Assembly: GCA_965112735.1 (NCBI GenBank)
Contig: OZ218954.1
Coordinates: 4,030,001 to 4,094,000 of the forward strand
Source: Phaeosaccion multiseriatum
Taxonomy: Eukaryota; Ochrophyta, other classes
DNA: 64,000 nucleotides
Reading direction: 5' to 3'
In this document: positions 52,966 to 62,132 of the stretch, one piece after another
Position numbering within the stretch: the stretch's first letter is position 1
Layout: the number at the start of each line of letters is the position of its first letter
Program-made: the position numbers and the translations under genes
The notes under the pieces: model-generated
Database searches by the model: none
Seen by the model: the letters and a program-made list of their open reading frames with translations, nothing else
What the model was told of the DNA's origin: nothing

Positions 52966-54834
52966 GTCTTATTAGCTGGCTGGCTTGCTACTGTATCATG
53001 ACCACCGTCTCGAAGCCAACTTCCTCTAAGTTCACCGCCAACCGCACTCCCTCCCCAAATACAATGTCATCATCGTCTTCCCCCGTGTAGGGTAGCACAG
53101 TCGGCCCCTCCCAGTAGGATGCCGCTGCCGGCATCTCGGGGCAGCTCTGTGCAGGCAGGCCGAGCTCCGAGCACTCCCCAGCGGCGTTGCTGTGAGCGGC
53201 ACGGGAGGGAGAGATTGGTGGGACGGTGAGTTGTAAGACGTCCACAGCGACTCCAAAGGGACCAGGCAGAGGAGAGGGCGGTGCGGAGTGAAGGGAAGCA
53301 GGTCAGGGCAGTGAAGGTGAGCGAAGGGGAGAACCAAACGCAAGAAGAGAATGAAGTAACCAATGAAGATGAAATTCCCGCGAAGAGCAGGGCCAGTGGG
53401 CACTCCCAGAGAGAATGAGGGAGAGCGCATTCAACAAGAAAGCCTTTTGCGCGTGCTGAGCGGCATCAGGAGACGATCAGCCCCTCCCCAACCCCCCCGT
53501 GTTGTGTGACGGGGACACTGCACTGTGCTCACCATGCACCCTCTTCCTCCGAGATGCAGCACGACGTGGCAGTCTCGGCACTTAAATATGAGGTGCGCTC
53601 CTGCAGAGGATCAGACAAAGTGTTTGAGCGGCGTGCGGGCGTGGCAGCAACAGACAGACACTTCACTCGTCATTCGTAAGCACCCCCCCATCAATGGAGA
53701 GAGGCAGGCAGTAAGCAAGCACTTGCGTACTCCAGGCCCGTGCCAGCGAACCGCTTGGCGAAGTATTCTCCTCACCAGCGCTTGGCAGGCCCGTGCGGTT
53801 TCGCAAGTCACTCGAGAGTGACCCTGGGCACTGATGGAAGAGCAAGAAGCTTCGCCACTGCACATCGCACTCGCGCAGCACGAATCGGAGTCCTGTCTTC
53901 CCTCTCCTTGCAGAGACTCGCACAGGTTGATACCCTGGGGAGCGGAGCACGAGACGCACGAAAAGCAACAGGCAGTTTCAGGAGGCAGCAGCCAGTACGG
54001 GGCGGAAGAGCGAGCAAGGGGTAAGAGAGCAGAGCCGCGTATCGGAATTTTGTAACACTCAGCAATGCTTCTTCGTCTTTCTCACCATGCAGCTGTTTGG
54101 TCCCCGGCACAAAGCGGTGGACTGATTCAGAAGAGCTGCGCGATAGCATGCGTAATCGCCCTCACAAGCCACACGTGAAGTCCCGCTGAAGGTGGTAAGG
54201 TCACAGCTGTCCTTCCCGCTGCAGACCACGTTACAGTTCTCAAACGTCTTGAAGGAGGGCTCAGGGTCCCACACGCTACTGCAGGCATTGGAATCTGCCC
54301 CCTCTGCCGTGGGCAGGAAGGGGGCGGAGCAGACAAAGCTCCTGTCTTCCGTGGGGTCGCAGGCGCACGTTTCGTACAGGCCACGAATGGTCGTGTCTCC
54401 CCGGTACGCGTTAGCATCTCCGGTGAAGCGCACGCACGCCTCTTTGAAGCTGAGGCTGCTGCCTCCCCCGCTGAGGGGGGCAAGGCCGAGCGCTGACAGC
54501 CCCAGCTTCAAGCCAATCATAATTCACACGTAGTCTGCCCTGGAGCTTAGCGAGAGCGACGTGTGCGGGGGGAGTGGAAGAGACCTGATGGAGGGATGAA
54601 AGTGGGAGGGGGGAAGCAAATCAGCACCAACCTCGATTCCCCTGCGATTCGACAAGGATAGAGGGTCCTCGCGGTCGTGCTACAGAGATAAAAAATAGAA
54701 GTACGAGATAGAATGCCAAGATGAACGGGAGCGCGTATATTGCAGCGAGCTTCCCTGAACTCCCCCTCAGCAGGCGCAAAAACGCAGCGCCTGGCTGCCT
54801 GCAAAATAGACTTACCTTTGCCTGCTCCAAGGAT
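52966..54834. repeat. Segmental duplication, copy A
   Basis: Nearly identical to 62133-64000 (offset about 9167 bp, few substitutions). It starts at GTCTTATTAGCTGGCTGG and runs at least to 54834, where the second copy leaves the window. It contains Cys-rich gene copy 2 and about 300 bp upstream of it. Confidence 0.92.
52988..54520 (-). CDS. Secreted Cys-rich protein, C-G-x-x-S-C repeat family, copy 2
   Basis: Four exons in phase: 54520-54086, 53934-53776, 53600-53533, 53189-52988; 287 residues. Signal peptide MIGLKLGLSALGLAPLSGG, then SLSFKEACVRFTGDANAYRG, CACDPTEDRSFVC, CNVVCSGKDSCDLTTFSG, CRGPNSC, and exon 2 CESLQGE...CCASAMCSGEASCSS. Exon 4 ends in an acidic tail (YTGEDDDDIVFGEGVRLAVN, FETVVMIQ). 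Canonical GT-AG introns. Same strand and order as copy 1 (51210-52509), so it arose by tandem duplication, and it was duplicated again as copy 3. Function unknown; secretion follows from the leader. Confidence 0.78.
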
Positions 54835-54837
54835 CTT

Positions 54838-55970
54838 GGTCGTGCGGGTGAGAGACCTTGTGAGGGGGATAAAGCGCAATGGCAGCTCTGGGGGAGCAGA
54901 GCTCGTGTGTGTCGTTAATTTTGTAGTGGTGTTTTGCTCTTCCCCCCAACAGGCAAGAATTAGCGCGAACTGGTTGTCCAAACTTGCGTCGCCAGCCTGT
55001 ATTCTCCTCCCCCCTTTTTCCCTTATCATTCTTGGGGAAAAAATAGGCAAGTGAAAAGGCTATAAGAGCGGTATCGACCTGCACCTTACAGACCCAGTAT
55101 ACACTATCCTTGTCTAAGGTCTACAGCTCTTTGCGCCCAAAAAATGGCTATTTTCTTCTGCTTGGTTTTGCGCGGTCATATGGGGTGGGAGGGGGGTGGA
55201 CTTGGTGGGTGGGGGGTTGGGGGATGGAGACCAAGGGCAATGCAGTGAGAGAAGCACAGAGAGAGAGAGTGAAAGAGGGAGAGGGACAGAGAGTGAGAGG
55301 GAGATGGAGAGAGGGAGAAAAAGAGACGGTCTGACTGCGAGAAAGAGCAAACCGTAGAGGTGTATGGGGAGAGGAGGCTGTGAATGGGACACACACCGCT
55401 TACCAACTCCTGCAGCCCCAGCCAGGGGGGGGGGCTTAGTCAGGCTCGTCGCGTAGAGAGTCATACTTAGCGGTACATTCTGTAACTGTTGCTTATGTTG
55501 CCCTCCAATTTTTTGTGTCTTTACATTGAAAGAAATCGATAGGAGATAGCCATTCAACAGGAGACCTACCACTGGGAGCAAGGCTGTGGTAGTGCATGCA
55601 CTCTCTAAACCCGTTGAGTATTGTCGCGCTTTAGCACAGGACACGCACCCACGCACGCACCCGCTCACTCACTTCCTCCCTCATTCACGTCCTCAACCAT
55701 GTGATGAAGCGGGCACTGAGCTCCGACGGCACGCGATATATGAGAGGGTCTTGCTGGAACTGCAGCAATCGCTTTCCAGGCCGGGGGGCAGCCAGCGCAG
55801 GAGGGTGCACCACCCGCCCTAGTGAGTTTCTGACTGACTGCCCTCCCCTCCCCTCTTGGACCCTCACAAGTGCTGCTTGCTCTGTTAGCGCAGTGCTCGA
55901 TGCAACGAATCTGCGCAAGATGACGGACACAGCGGCGCGGGTTCCGGCGTACGCACACCGCAGACCCTCC
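54838..55970. other. Intergenic / unresolved
   Basis: No gene is firmly supported. On the minus strand 54547-55050 is open, and it has a good donor (GCAAAG/GTAAGT) at about 54816, so a small exon ending in KILGAGK could belong to another secreted-protein gene. (GA)n-rich sequence lies at 55255-55330. 55660-55970 has a plus-strand frame (from ATG 55704) that runs into the EttA fragment. Confidence 0.35.
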
Positions 55971-55974
55971 GGAG

Positions 55975-56218
55975 GCCTGACGGTGTACGACGCGGTGGCC
56001 AAGGGCATGGAGGAGGTCAACCTCGGCAGCAGGACCATCAGCACCAAGCAGTGCCTCTCCTGGTTCAACTTCAGGTGGGTGGGATGGCAGTGAATGGAGG
56101 AGGCGGAGGAGGAGGATGGCAGTGGATGGGATGGAGCGGATGGAGAAAGATGATGGCAGTGGATGGAGGTGGAGGATGGCATTGGACCATGAAGTGTGAG
56201 TGTGTGACTCTACACGCG
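55975..56218 (+). pseudogene. Duplicated fragment of EttA exon 16 and intron 16
   Basis: About 240 bp match 46524-46728: exon 16 from [20 protein letters not shown] to WFNFR, the GT donor, and the first about 100 bp of the intron, including its GATGGCAGTGGATGG repeats (with an extra GGAGGC-rich insertion). Because the intron is present, it is a DNA-level copy and not a retrocopy. Coding differences include K for E and C for Y. No other EttA exon is nearby. Confidence 0.9.
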
Positions 56219-56259
56219 TACAAGGCCAGGAGGGCGGTGCCGAAGAAGGAGAAGCGCAT
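56071..56259 (-). CDS. Chimeric ORF: secreted-protein leader fused to antisense EttA intron
   Basis: ATG at 56259, 62 residues. The first 13 (MRFSFFGTALLAL) and the 5' flank (about 56262-56372) match the start and promoter side of the secreted gene at 49223-50154. From about 56222 the sequence is the reverse complement of the EttA intron-16 fragment, encoding a Pro/His-rich tail. It is an accidental fusion with an intact leader and promoter-like flank. Whether it is expressed is unknown. Confidence 0.35.
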   Translation of the reverse strand: MRFSFFGTALLALYACRVTHSHFMVQCHPPPPSTAIIFLHPLHPIHCHPPPPPPPFTAIPPT

Positions 56260-56669
56260 GTGATGTCGGGGGGTTGCAAAGATATACTTAATACGCGCCG
56301 CGCAGCATCTCGAGCAGTTGGGGCTTTGGACTCACAGAATTGTTGACTTACTGGAACCTTTTTTCGATCGGAGCTGATTCCAAGGCGGCTCAAGAGTGGC
56401 TCAAACTAAGATTCACAAGCGGCTTAAACGGCTGGTCATTCGTGCCTCAAGTCTCACTCAACTGCGAAAGCACACTTTCATTTTTAGAGAGAGTGATAAA
56501 GCTACAATAACCATGGTGGTAGGAGAGGGTCTTGATGTCTCACGGGTCGTCCTCTGGAGCAAGGCAACACTTCTACATCAGAGGAATAGACACCAGCTGA
56601 TGACATGGCCTTCCATTAATAGATACGAGCAATTTAATCTGTCAATAAAGAGTTTTCGACCTTACCACT

Positions 56670-58335
56670 TCACCACCACTTTCCCTTTCCCTTGCCGCCC
56701 TTCTGTGAGTGACAAGCGACAAGAGCGGAGCGAAGAGAGGGAGGTGCGTGAGTGAAAAGTGGTGAGAGAGATACAGAGAGACGCATGGCAGGCACAACGT
56801 ACCCTTCCTTTTCCCTTGCCGCCCTTCTGTGAGTGAAAGCAACAAGAGAGGGAGGTGTGTGAGTAAGACCTGTGAGAATATGACAGAGAGAGGATAGAAG
56901 GAAGAGGCGGAACAGACCTTTCTTTTGCGATGCTTCTTTCCCTTCTTGTTCTGATGATAAAGTGAGAGAGAGTGAAGGAGAAGTAGGAGGTGGGTGAGTG
57001 ACAATCTAGACACAATCAAGAAAAGCGAGAGGATAGAAGGAGCGGAACACACCTTTCTCTTGCGATGCTTCTTTCCCTTGGACTTGTCCTTGGAAGAATC
57101 CTTGCTGTCCTTGGAGGAATCCTTGCTGTCCGAGAAATCCTTGCTGACAGATGCTACTGTCCACACAGGCTGAGGCGTGGGCTTTGGAGTGGTTGGGGGA
57201 GGGGAGGAAAAAGAGGGGGTTGTGGGGTGAGGGGAGGAGGAAGGAGCAAAGGTAGAGAGAGAGGCTGAGCAGGATACATGAGGAGGCTGGTCTTCTTCAT
57301 TTGAAGCAGCACGAGGTGCCTGTGCCACGGGCAAAGCATGGAGTCTCTCGAGGCAGTGAATGCATACATCATACCTTTGCGGTCCACACAGGCGTGGGAG
57401 CGGGAGGGACTGGGGCTGGACAGGCGTAGACGTCAAGTCCGTGGTAGGTGCCGGGCGCACGGCAGCCACCAGGGGCTCCAACACAGCCGTCGGCGGAGTA
57501 GTCATCCTGACACTCGCCAGTGGTGTCGGTAGCAAAGTTGCACTCCGGACGGTGCGGGTTGAGGCCTCCCTCCCTGCAGCAGACGTAGCAGGAGGACATA
57601 GGGGCAGGGGTCGGAGCCACGGGAGGGTCCGTCCAGGTAGGCTTGGGCGTGGGAGGAGCCCTCCAGATAGGCGCAGGAGTGGGTACGTATGTGGGCGCCT
57701 TGGTGGGCTGTTGTCGGAGGAGCGAGAGCCGAAAGATTGCAACAGATGCGTGAAGTGGCGCCGCGGGGAGGTGGAGTGGGAGGGGTGAGGAGAAAGTACA
57801 GGCCGGGCGAGGTTTAGCGGTAAGCACCAAGACGAGGTTTCCTTCATTGTAGTCTAGCGGGAATGCGACGAGCATCGGTGCCTCTGAGGAAGTAAATTCT
57901 GACCTTGTAGGTGGGTGCCGGAGTAGGGTGCATCGTCGGGGTGTACGGCGTGTTGTTGATGGGAGAGGGGCGGCCGGAGGGTGGCAAGAGATGCGAGGCA
58001 CACGTAAAGTGCCGCACGAAGTGGAACGACGAGGGGAGGAGGAACAGGCAGAGGCAGAGGGGATCTTAAAAGCGGGGGCTTCTGGTCTTGCTTCTTTTAC
58101 GGTAGCACAGGAAGCACATGGGCCTCTTGGACCATTGCTGCCTTACCTTCATGGTAGGTGCGGGGGTAGTCCCCGTCCAGACAGGCGCGGGAGTGGGTCT
58201 AGACCAGTACCGGCGCCACGGTGACGACCTCAAACTCCTGCGCTCAGGGTCGCGCTCACTCGGCTCGTCGTTGGCGATGGCCTGGTGCATGACCAAGAAG
58301 GCCAGCAGGGCGGTCACGAGGAAGGAGAGCCGCAT
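56670..58335 (-). CDS. Secreted Pro/Cys-rich protein with KGGK micro-exon tail
   Basis: Exons supported by splice signals: 58335-58147, 57707-57375, 57169-57053, 56950-56918, 56826-56803, 56702-56670. Another exon (MHPTPAPTYK, about 57940-57911) may lie between the first two, but no clear acceptor is seen. Signal peptide MRLSFLVTALLAFLVMHQAI (an ATG 9 nt upstream is also possible). The mature part alternates Pro/Thr spacers (RPTPAPVWTGTTPAP; APTYVPTPAPIWRAPPTPKP) with a Cys module (SSCYVCCREGGLNPHRPECN, CQDDYSADGCVGAPGGCRAP). It ends in KDSSKDSKDSSKDKSKGKK, NKKGKKHRKRK, KGGKGKGR, KGGKGKGKWW. Same architecture as 49223-50154 plus the Cys module; probably an extracellular matrix protein. Confidence 0.65.
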
Positions 58336-58439
58336 GATGCTCATGTGATGACTTTTGACCTTGAGAGGCTTGTGTGTCTTTACAAGGAGTTGTCCCCTGC
58401 CTCCCTTAACGCCATGCCGGCCCAAAATTTTGCTTTAGC

Positions 58440-59300
58440 GACTCTTCTTGGGCAGTTGGCACTTCGGTGACTGGGGGCATTGGGAAATTGGGGCTTGGGT
58501 CGATGAGTTTGGGGGGCGGGGAGCAGGGGCTGGGGCAGCAGCAGGCGCAGCAGCAGCAAAGAGAGTCGCCCCTCTCACCCCCTCCTCCGCCTCGAACGGA
58601 GGGGCAGCAGCAGGCGCAGCAGCAGGCAGACCATCTCAAGGGATTGCTTGGGCTTGGGCTCGGGCTCGGCGGAGGAGGAGAAGGAGGGGTGGAGGAGGGG
58701 TAGAGGGGCAGGAGAAGATGGGATGGGGGCTCGTCCACGCCCCCTTTCCTTCTTGCACCTCATGCAAGTGGTCAAGGTCAGGGTCAGAGTCAGCCGCCGC
58801 CGCCACCGCCGCCGCAGCAGCAGCTGACCCCTCAATAGCAGCAGCAGCAACAGATGAGTGTTTCTGCAGCAGCTCCAGGGGGGGATGGGAATGGGCATGG
58901 TGCCGCCCGAGATGCCACCACCACCACAGCAACAGGGGAGAGAGCGAGGGAGGGGCATGCAGGAGGTGGTGCTGCTGCGGGAGCGCCGTCCATCGACTTT
59001 GGCATTGCCCCCACGCCCGCAGATTGTAGGGGCAAGGGAGGAGGAGGCATGCAAGGCAAGCAAGGCAAGGCCAAGGGCGACGCAGCAGAGGCGGTGACGG
59101 CACCCAACGGGGCTGCTGCCGCTGCAACTGTGGCGGCCCCGAGGAGGGCCTCCCTCTCGAGCGGAGGCCTCATGATCCCGAGCAAGGCTCTGCTGAGAGC
59201 GAAGAGAGCCTCCACGCCTGCTTCTGCGAGTGCCCCTGCTACCACCACTGCTCCGACGCGTGAGAGAGATTCTTGCGGAGTGGAATTGGGGAGGGGGTGA
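58440..59300 (+). other. Low-complexity Gln/Ala/Gly-rich region, possible coding
   Basis: CAG/GCA-rich runs (58540-58640, 58795-58850) give poly-Gln or poly-Ala frames. A frame from 58854 has 148 residues (APSIDFGIAPTPADCRGKGG, LMIPSKALLRAKRASTP). Competing frames on the same strand (QQLQGGMGMGMVPPEMPPPP) look equally protein-like. I cannot choose a frame or an exon structure. A spliced Gln-rich gene is possible. Confidence 0.3.
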
Positions 59301-59973
59301 CATCCAGACATCCACGCAGGGGTCCGGGAAGGCGGAGGGAAGAACGGGGGCGGGTATCGAGGAGGAAGAAGGAAGCGGTATGGCAGAGGGAAGGTGGCAC
59401 TGTTGCAAAGGTTTGCTTGGGAGGGAGTACGCGACGGAAGCCGAGTGGTGGACTGATTGCAGGGAGGGAAGATGCGAAAGAGGTGGGCGGGTGAGCGAGA
59501 GAGAGGAAGGGAGGCGTAGAGCGAGGAGAGAGCTGGGGCCAGAGCGAGTTGGGGCAAGGTGACTGTGAACGACGGAGAGCGAGATGTTGAGAGAACTGAG
59601 GGGACGGCACGCGCGGTATTATCGGGGGTGTCTAGGTGAAAGTTTGCGTCAGTGACAGAATGCGAAGCAAGCGGAGCTCGTCAGCAAGACCTTGTTGTAC
59701 GTGCATCTCAGAGGGGGAGAGGAAGCGAGGCGGAGAGCGACGAGGGGACGGGGGCAGAAAGAGACGTGACTGAGGCAGTTTGTGCGAGAGAGAGAGAGAG
59801 AGTGACACAGCTGAAGGGAAGGCCCGGGGAACGGTCGTCGAGCGATAGGGAGGGGAGACGTGAGGAGTGGAAACGACGAAGCAAGGGCTGCGGAACGCCG
59901 GAACCACACACACGCACACACACACACGGGGTGCGAAGCAAGCGCGTGGCAGCAGCTCAATAAGAATATTCAA
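59301..59973. other. Intergenic, nothing recognised
   Basis: GA-rich sequence without a supportable gene. A short (CA)n run sits at about 59906-59930. Confidence 0.4.
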
Positions 59974-60837
59974 TTGACGTCACTGTAGCTCACACTTCTC
60001 AGGCTTCGCCCCGTGCCTAATGCACACGCCTCCGCTTCGGGCCCAGCTGAGACACCCTTCTGTTCTGCACTGCTTCTTCACTCGCGGGGGGGGGGGGAAG
60101 CAGTGCAGCACAGAAGGCTGTGTCAGCTGGGCCCGAAGAGGAGGCGTGCGTAGTTGACGTCACTGTAGCTCACACTTCTCAGGGAATGTGCCTGGCGTGC
60201 GTAGTTGACGTCACTGTAGCTCACACTTCTCAGGCTTCGCCCCGTGCCTAATGCACACGCCTCCGCTTCGGGCCCAGCTGAGACACCCTTCTGTTCTGCA
60301 CTGCTTCTTCACTCGCGGGGGGGGGGGGGAGCAGTGCAGCACAGAAGGCTGTGTCAGCTGGGCCCGAAGAGGAGGCGTGTGTAGTTGACGTCACTGTAGC
60401 TCACACTTCTCAGGGAATGTGCCTGGCGTGCGTAGTTGACGTCACTGTAGCTCACACTTCTCAGGCTTCGCCCCGTGCCTATTGCACACGCCTCCGCTTC
60501 GGGCCCAGCTGAGACAACCTTCTGTTCTGCACTGCTTCTTCACTCGCGGGGGGGGGGGGAGCAGTGCAGCACAGAAGGCTGTGTCAGCTGGGCCCGAAGA
60601 GGAGGCGTGTGTAGTTGACGTCACTGTAGCTCACACTTCTCAGGGAATGTGCCTGGCGTGCGTAGTTGACGTCACTGTAGCTCACACTTCTCAGGCTTCG
60701 CCCCGTGCCTAATGCACACGCCTCCGCTTCGGGCCCAGCTGAGACACCCTTCTGTTCTGCACTGCTTCTTCACTCGCGGGGGGGGGGGGAAGCAGTGCAG
60801 CACAGAAGGCTGTGTCAGCTGGGCCCGAAGCGGAGGG
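59974..60837. repeat. 230-bp tandem repeat; each unit a zinc-motif hairpin
   Basis: 3.7 units start at about 59974, 60204, 60436 and 60666. Each contains an inverted repeat of about 45 bp around a 12-13 nt G run. Read on the minus strand the left arm encodes KKQCRTEGCLSWARSGGVC, continuing as IRHGAKPEKCEL; read on the plus strand the right arm encodes KQCSTEGCVSWARRGGVCS. Both are the C-x4-C-x9-C(-x2-H) motif of stramenopile GGVCxxHG zinc-binding repeats. So every unit carries two opposed copies of one coding module. Units also share TTGACGTCACTGTAGCTCAC, which contains the palindrome TGACGTCA (a CRE/ATF-like site); it occurs twice per unit. Confidence 0.88.
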
Positions 60838-62060
60838 CGCCTTCAAGATGCTGCTGGTGCTGCTGCTGCTGAGTCTAGCCTTCGTTTTGGCGGGGGTGGC
60901 GGCCAATGGGCCTGCCGGGCGCGGTGGTGTTGGCGACGTGGAGGAGGTGCTGCTGCTGCTGCTGCTGCTGCTGATGCGTTGGGCGATGATGGTGTACTCG
61001 GTTGTGTTGCATGATCCCCCTCCACCGAAGCTGCGGGTGCTGCCAAAGCGGGCAAAGGCAGGGAGCCACTGGAGGCCGATCATGGCGGCGCAGGCTGTCT
61101 CGATGGCCTCAAGGCAGAGAGTTTGGTTCTCCTTGAGGTTGGTGGCGTCTTCGTCCGAGGAGGTGTCACCGTAGGCCGAGTGGAGCTCACCAGCGTGGAA
61201 GATAGTGATGTAGTGGAGGGTGAAGTAGTCGGCGAGGCCCAGGTCCTTGGCGAGGCGGAGGAGGTGCTGCATCGGTCCGCTCGTGCGGTACACTAAAAGG
61301 CGGCCTCCCAAGTACCTGGTGCTGCCAAACTTGCCGCCGAGTGTGATGCCTTCTCCATCTGACACTTGCGAGTCGATGAGGTTCAGCACCTCGCGGCGCA
61401 CTGTTTCAGTGTACTTCCCCTTCATCACCTCTTCCCTCAGCTCCCTGAGAACATCGCCCGATCCCCCTGCTTCACGCCCTGCGACAGATCGTCGCACAAC
61501 CAGAGTAGAGTGTTCACGGAGAGCATGGCCCGCAGAGTGGCGACGGCGTTGGCGTCATTGAGGGCCTGAACAAGCAAGCAAGACAGGAAGGTGTGTTACT
61601 TTTTGGTGGGAGGGGACAGTGTGCGTGTGTGTGTGTGTCATGCACGCATAGTGAGTCATAGAGAGTCACAAACCCACCTTTACTCGCTCCATGACGTCGT
61701 CCACGAGCGGGTGCCGTTCCTCGTCCGAGAGACAAGCCTGCAGTGGGCTCCGCGGGTCAGGGTGGGGGTCGGTCAGGGCCGGCCAGGACTTGAAAGGCTG
61801 CTGAATCCGAATCGTAGGCGGCACTGCCGCCCCGTCACTTGGCGGGGCTCTCTCCCCCTCTGACTTGCTATTGTATGCAGCCCAGGAGGTGCGGTGCATC
61901 GAAGGCCCGCCTCCTCCTCCCGAGGACGCCTTGTCGTCGCCGCTGTCGTCTTCCTTATGTGCAGCGGACAAGCCAGCAACTGCTGGCGGTCGTGGCGAGG
62001 AGGCGGCCTCGTTTGGTGTCTGGTGCGAGGCAATCAACGGCAGCTGCTATGTGAGTATGC
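60709..62060 (-). pseudogene. 5'-truncated, frameshifted gene, unknown family, ending in the zinc-hairpin array
   Basis: An exon at about 62050-61678 (acceptor CACATAG; QTPNEAASSPRPPAV ... CLSDEERHPLVDDVMERVK, donor GTGGGT) joins an exon from 61568 (ALNDANAVATLRAMLSVNTL, LWLCDDLSQGVKQG). In the G run near 61468-61475 the frame shifts, and the homologous-looking sequence continues as SGDVLRELREEVMKGKYTET, LVYRTSGPMQHLLRLAKDLG, LADYFTLHYITIFHAGELHS, ATNLKENQTLCLEAIETACA. After a Ser-rich run it enters the first zinc-hairpin arm out of frame and stops at 60709. Exons 5' of 62060 are missing because the segmental duplication begins at 62133. No family recognised; an intact relative probably has a C-terminal zinc motif. 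Confidence 0.55.
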
Positions 62061-62132
62061 CTCTCACAGCCGAAGCAAGCGAAAGAATAAGAAGCACACA
62101 CCAACCGCTTCTCCGCCCCAATTAACTCACCC

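Noticed and set aside
56396-56755. 119-residue plus-strand frame (KIHKRLKRLVIRASSLTQLR)
   Set aside because: Overlaps the 3' end of the micro-exon gene in antisense; no family recognised and no further exon found.
59652-59963. 103-residue frames on both strands next to the hairpin array
   Set aside because: GA-rich composition with no domain or splice support.
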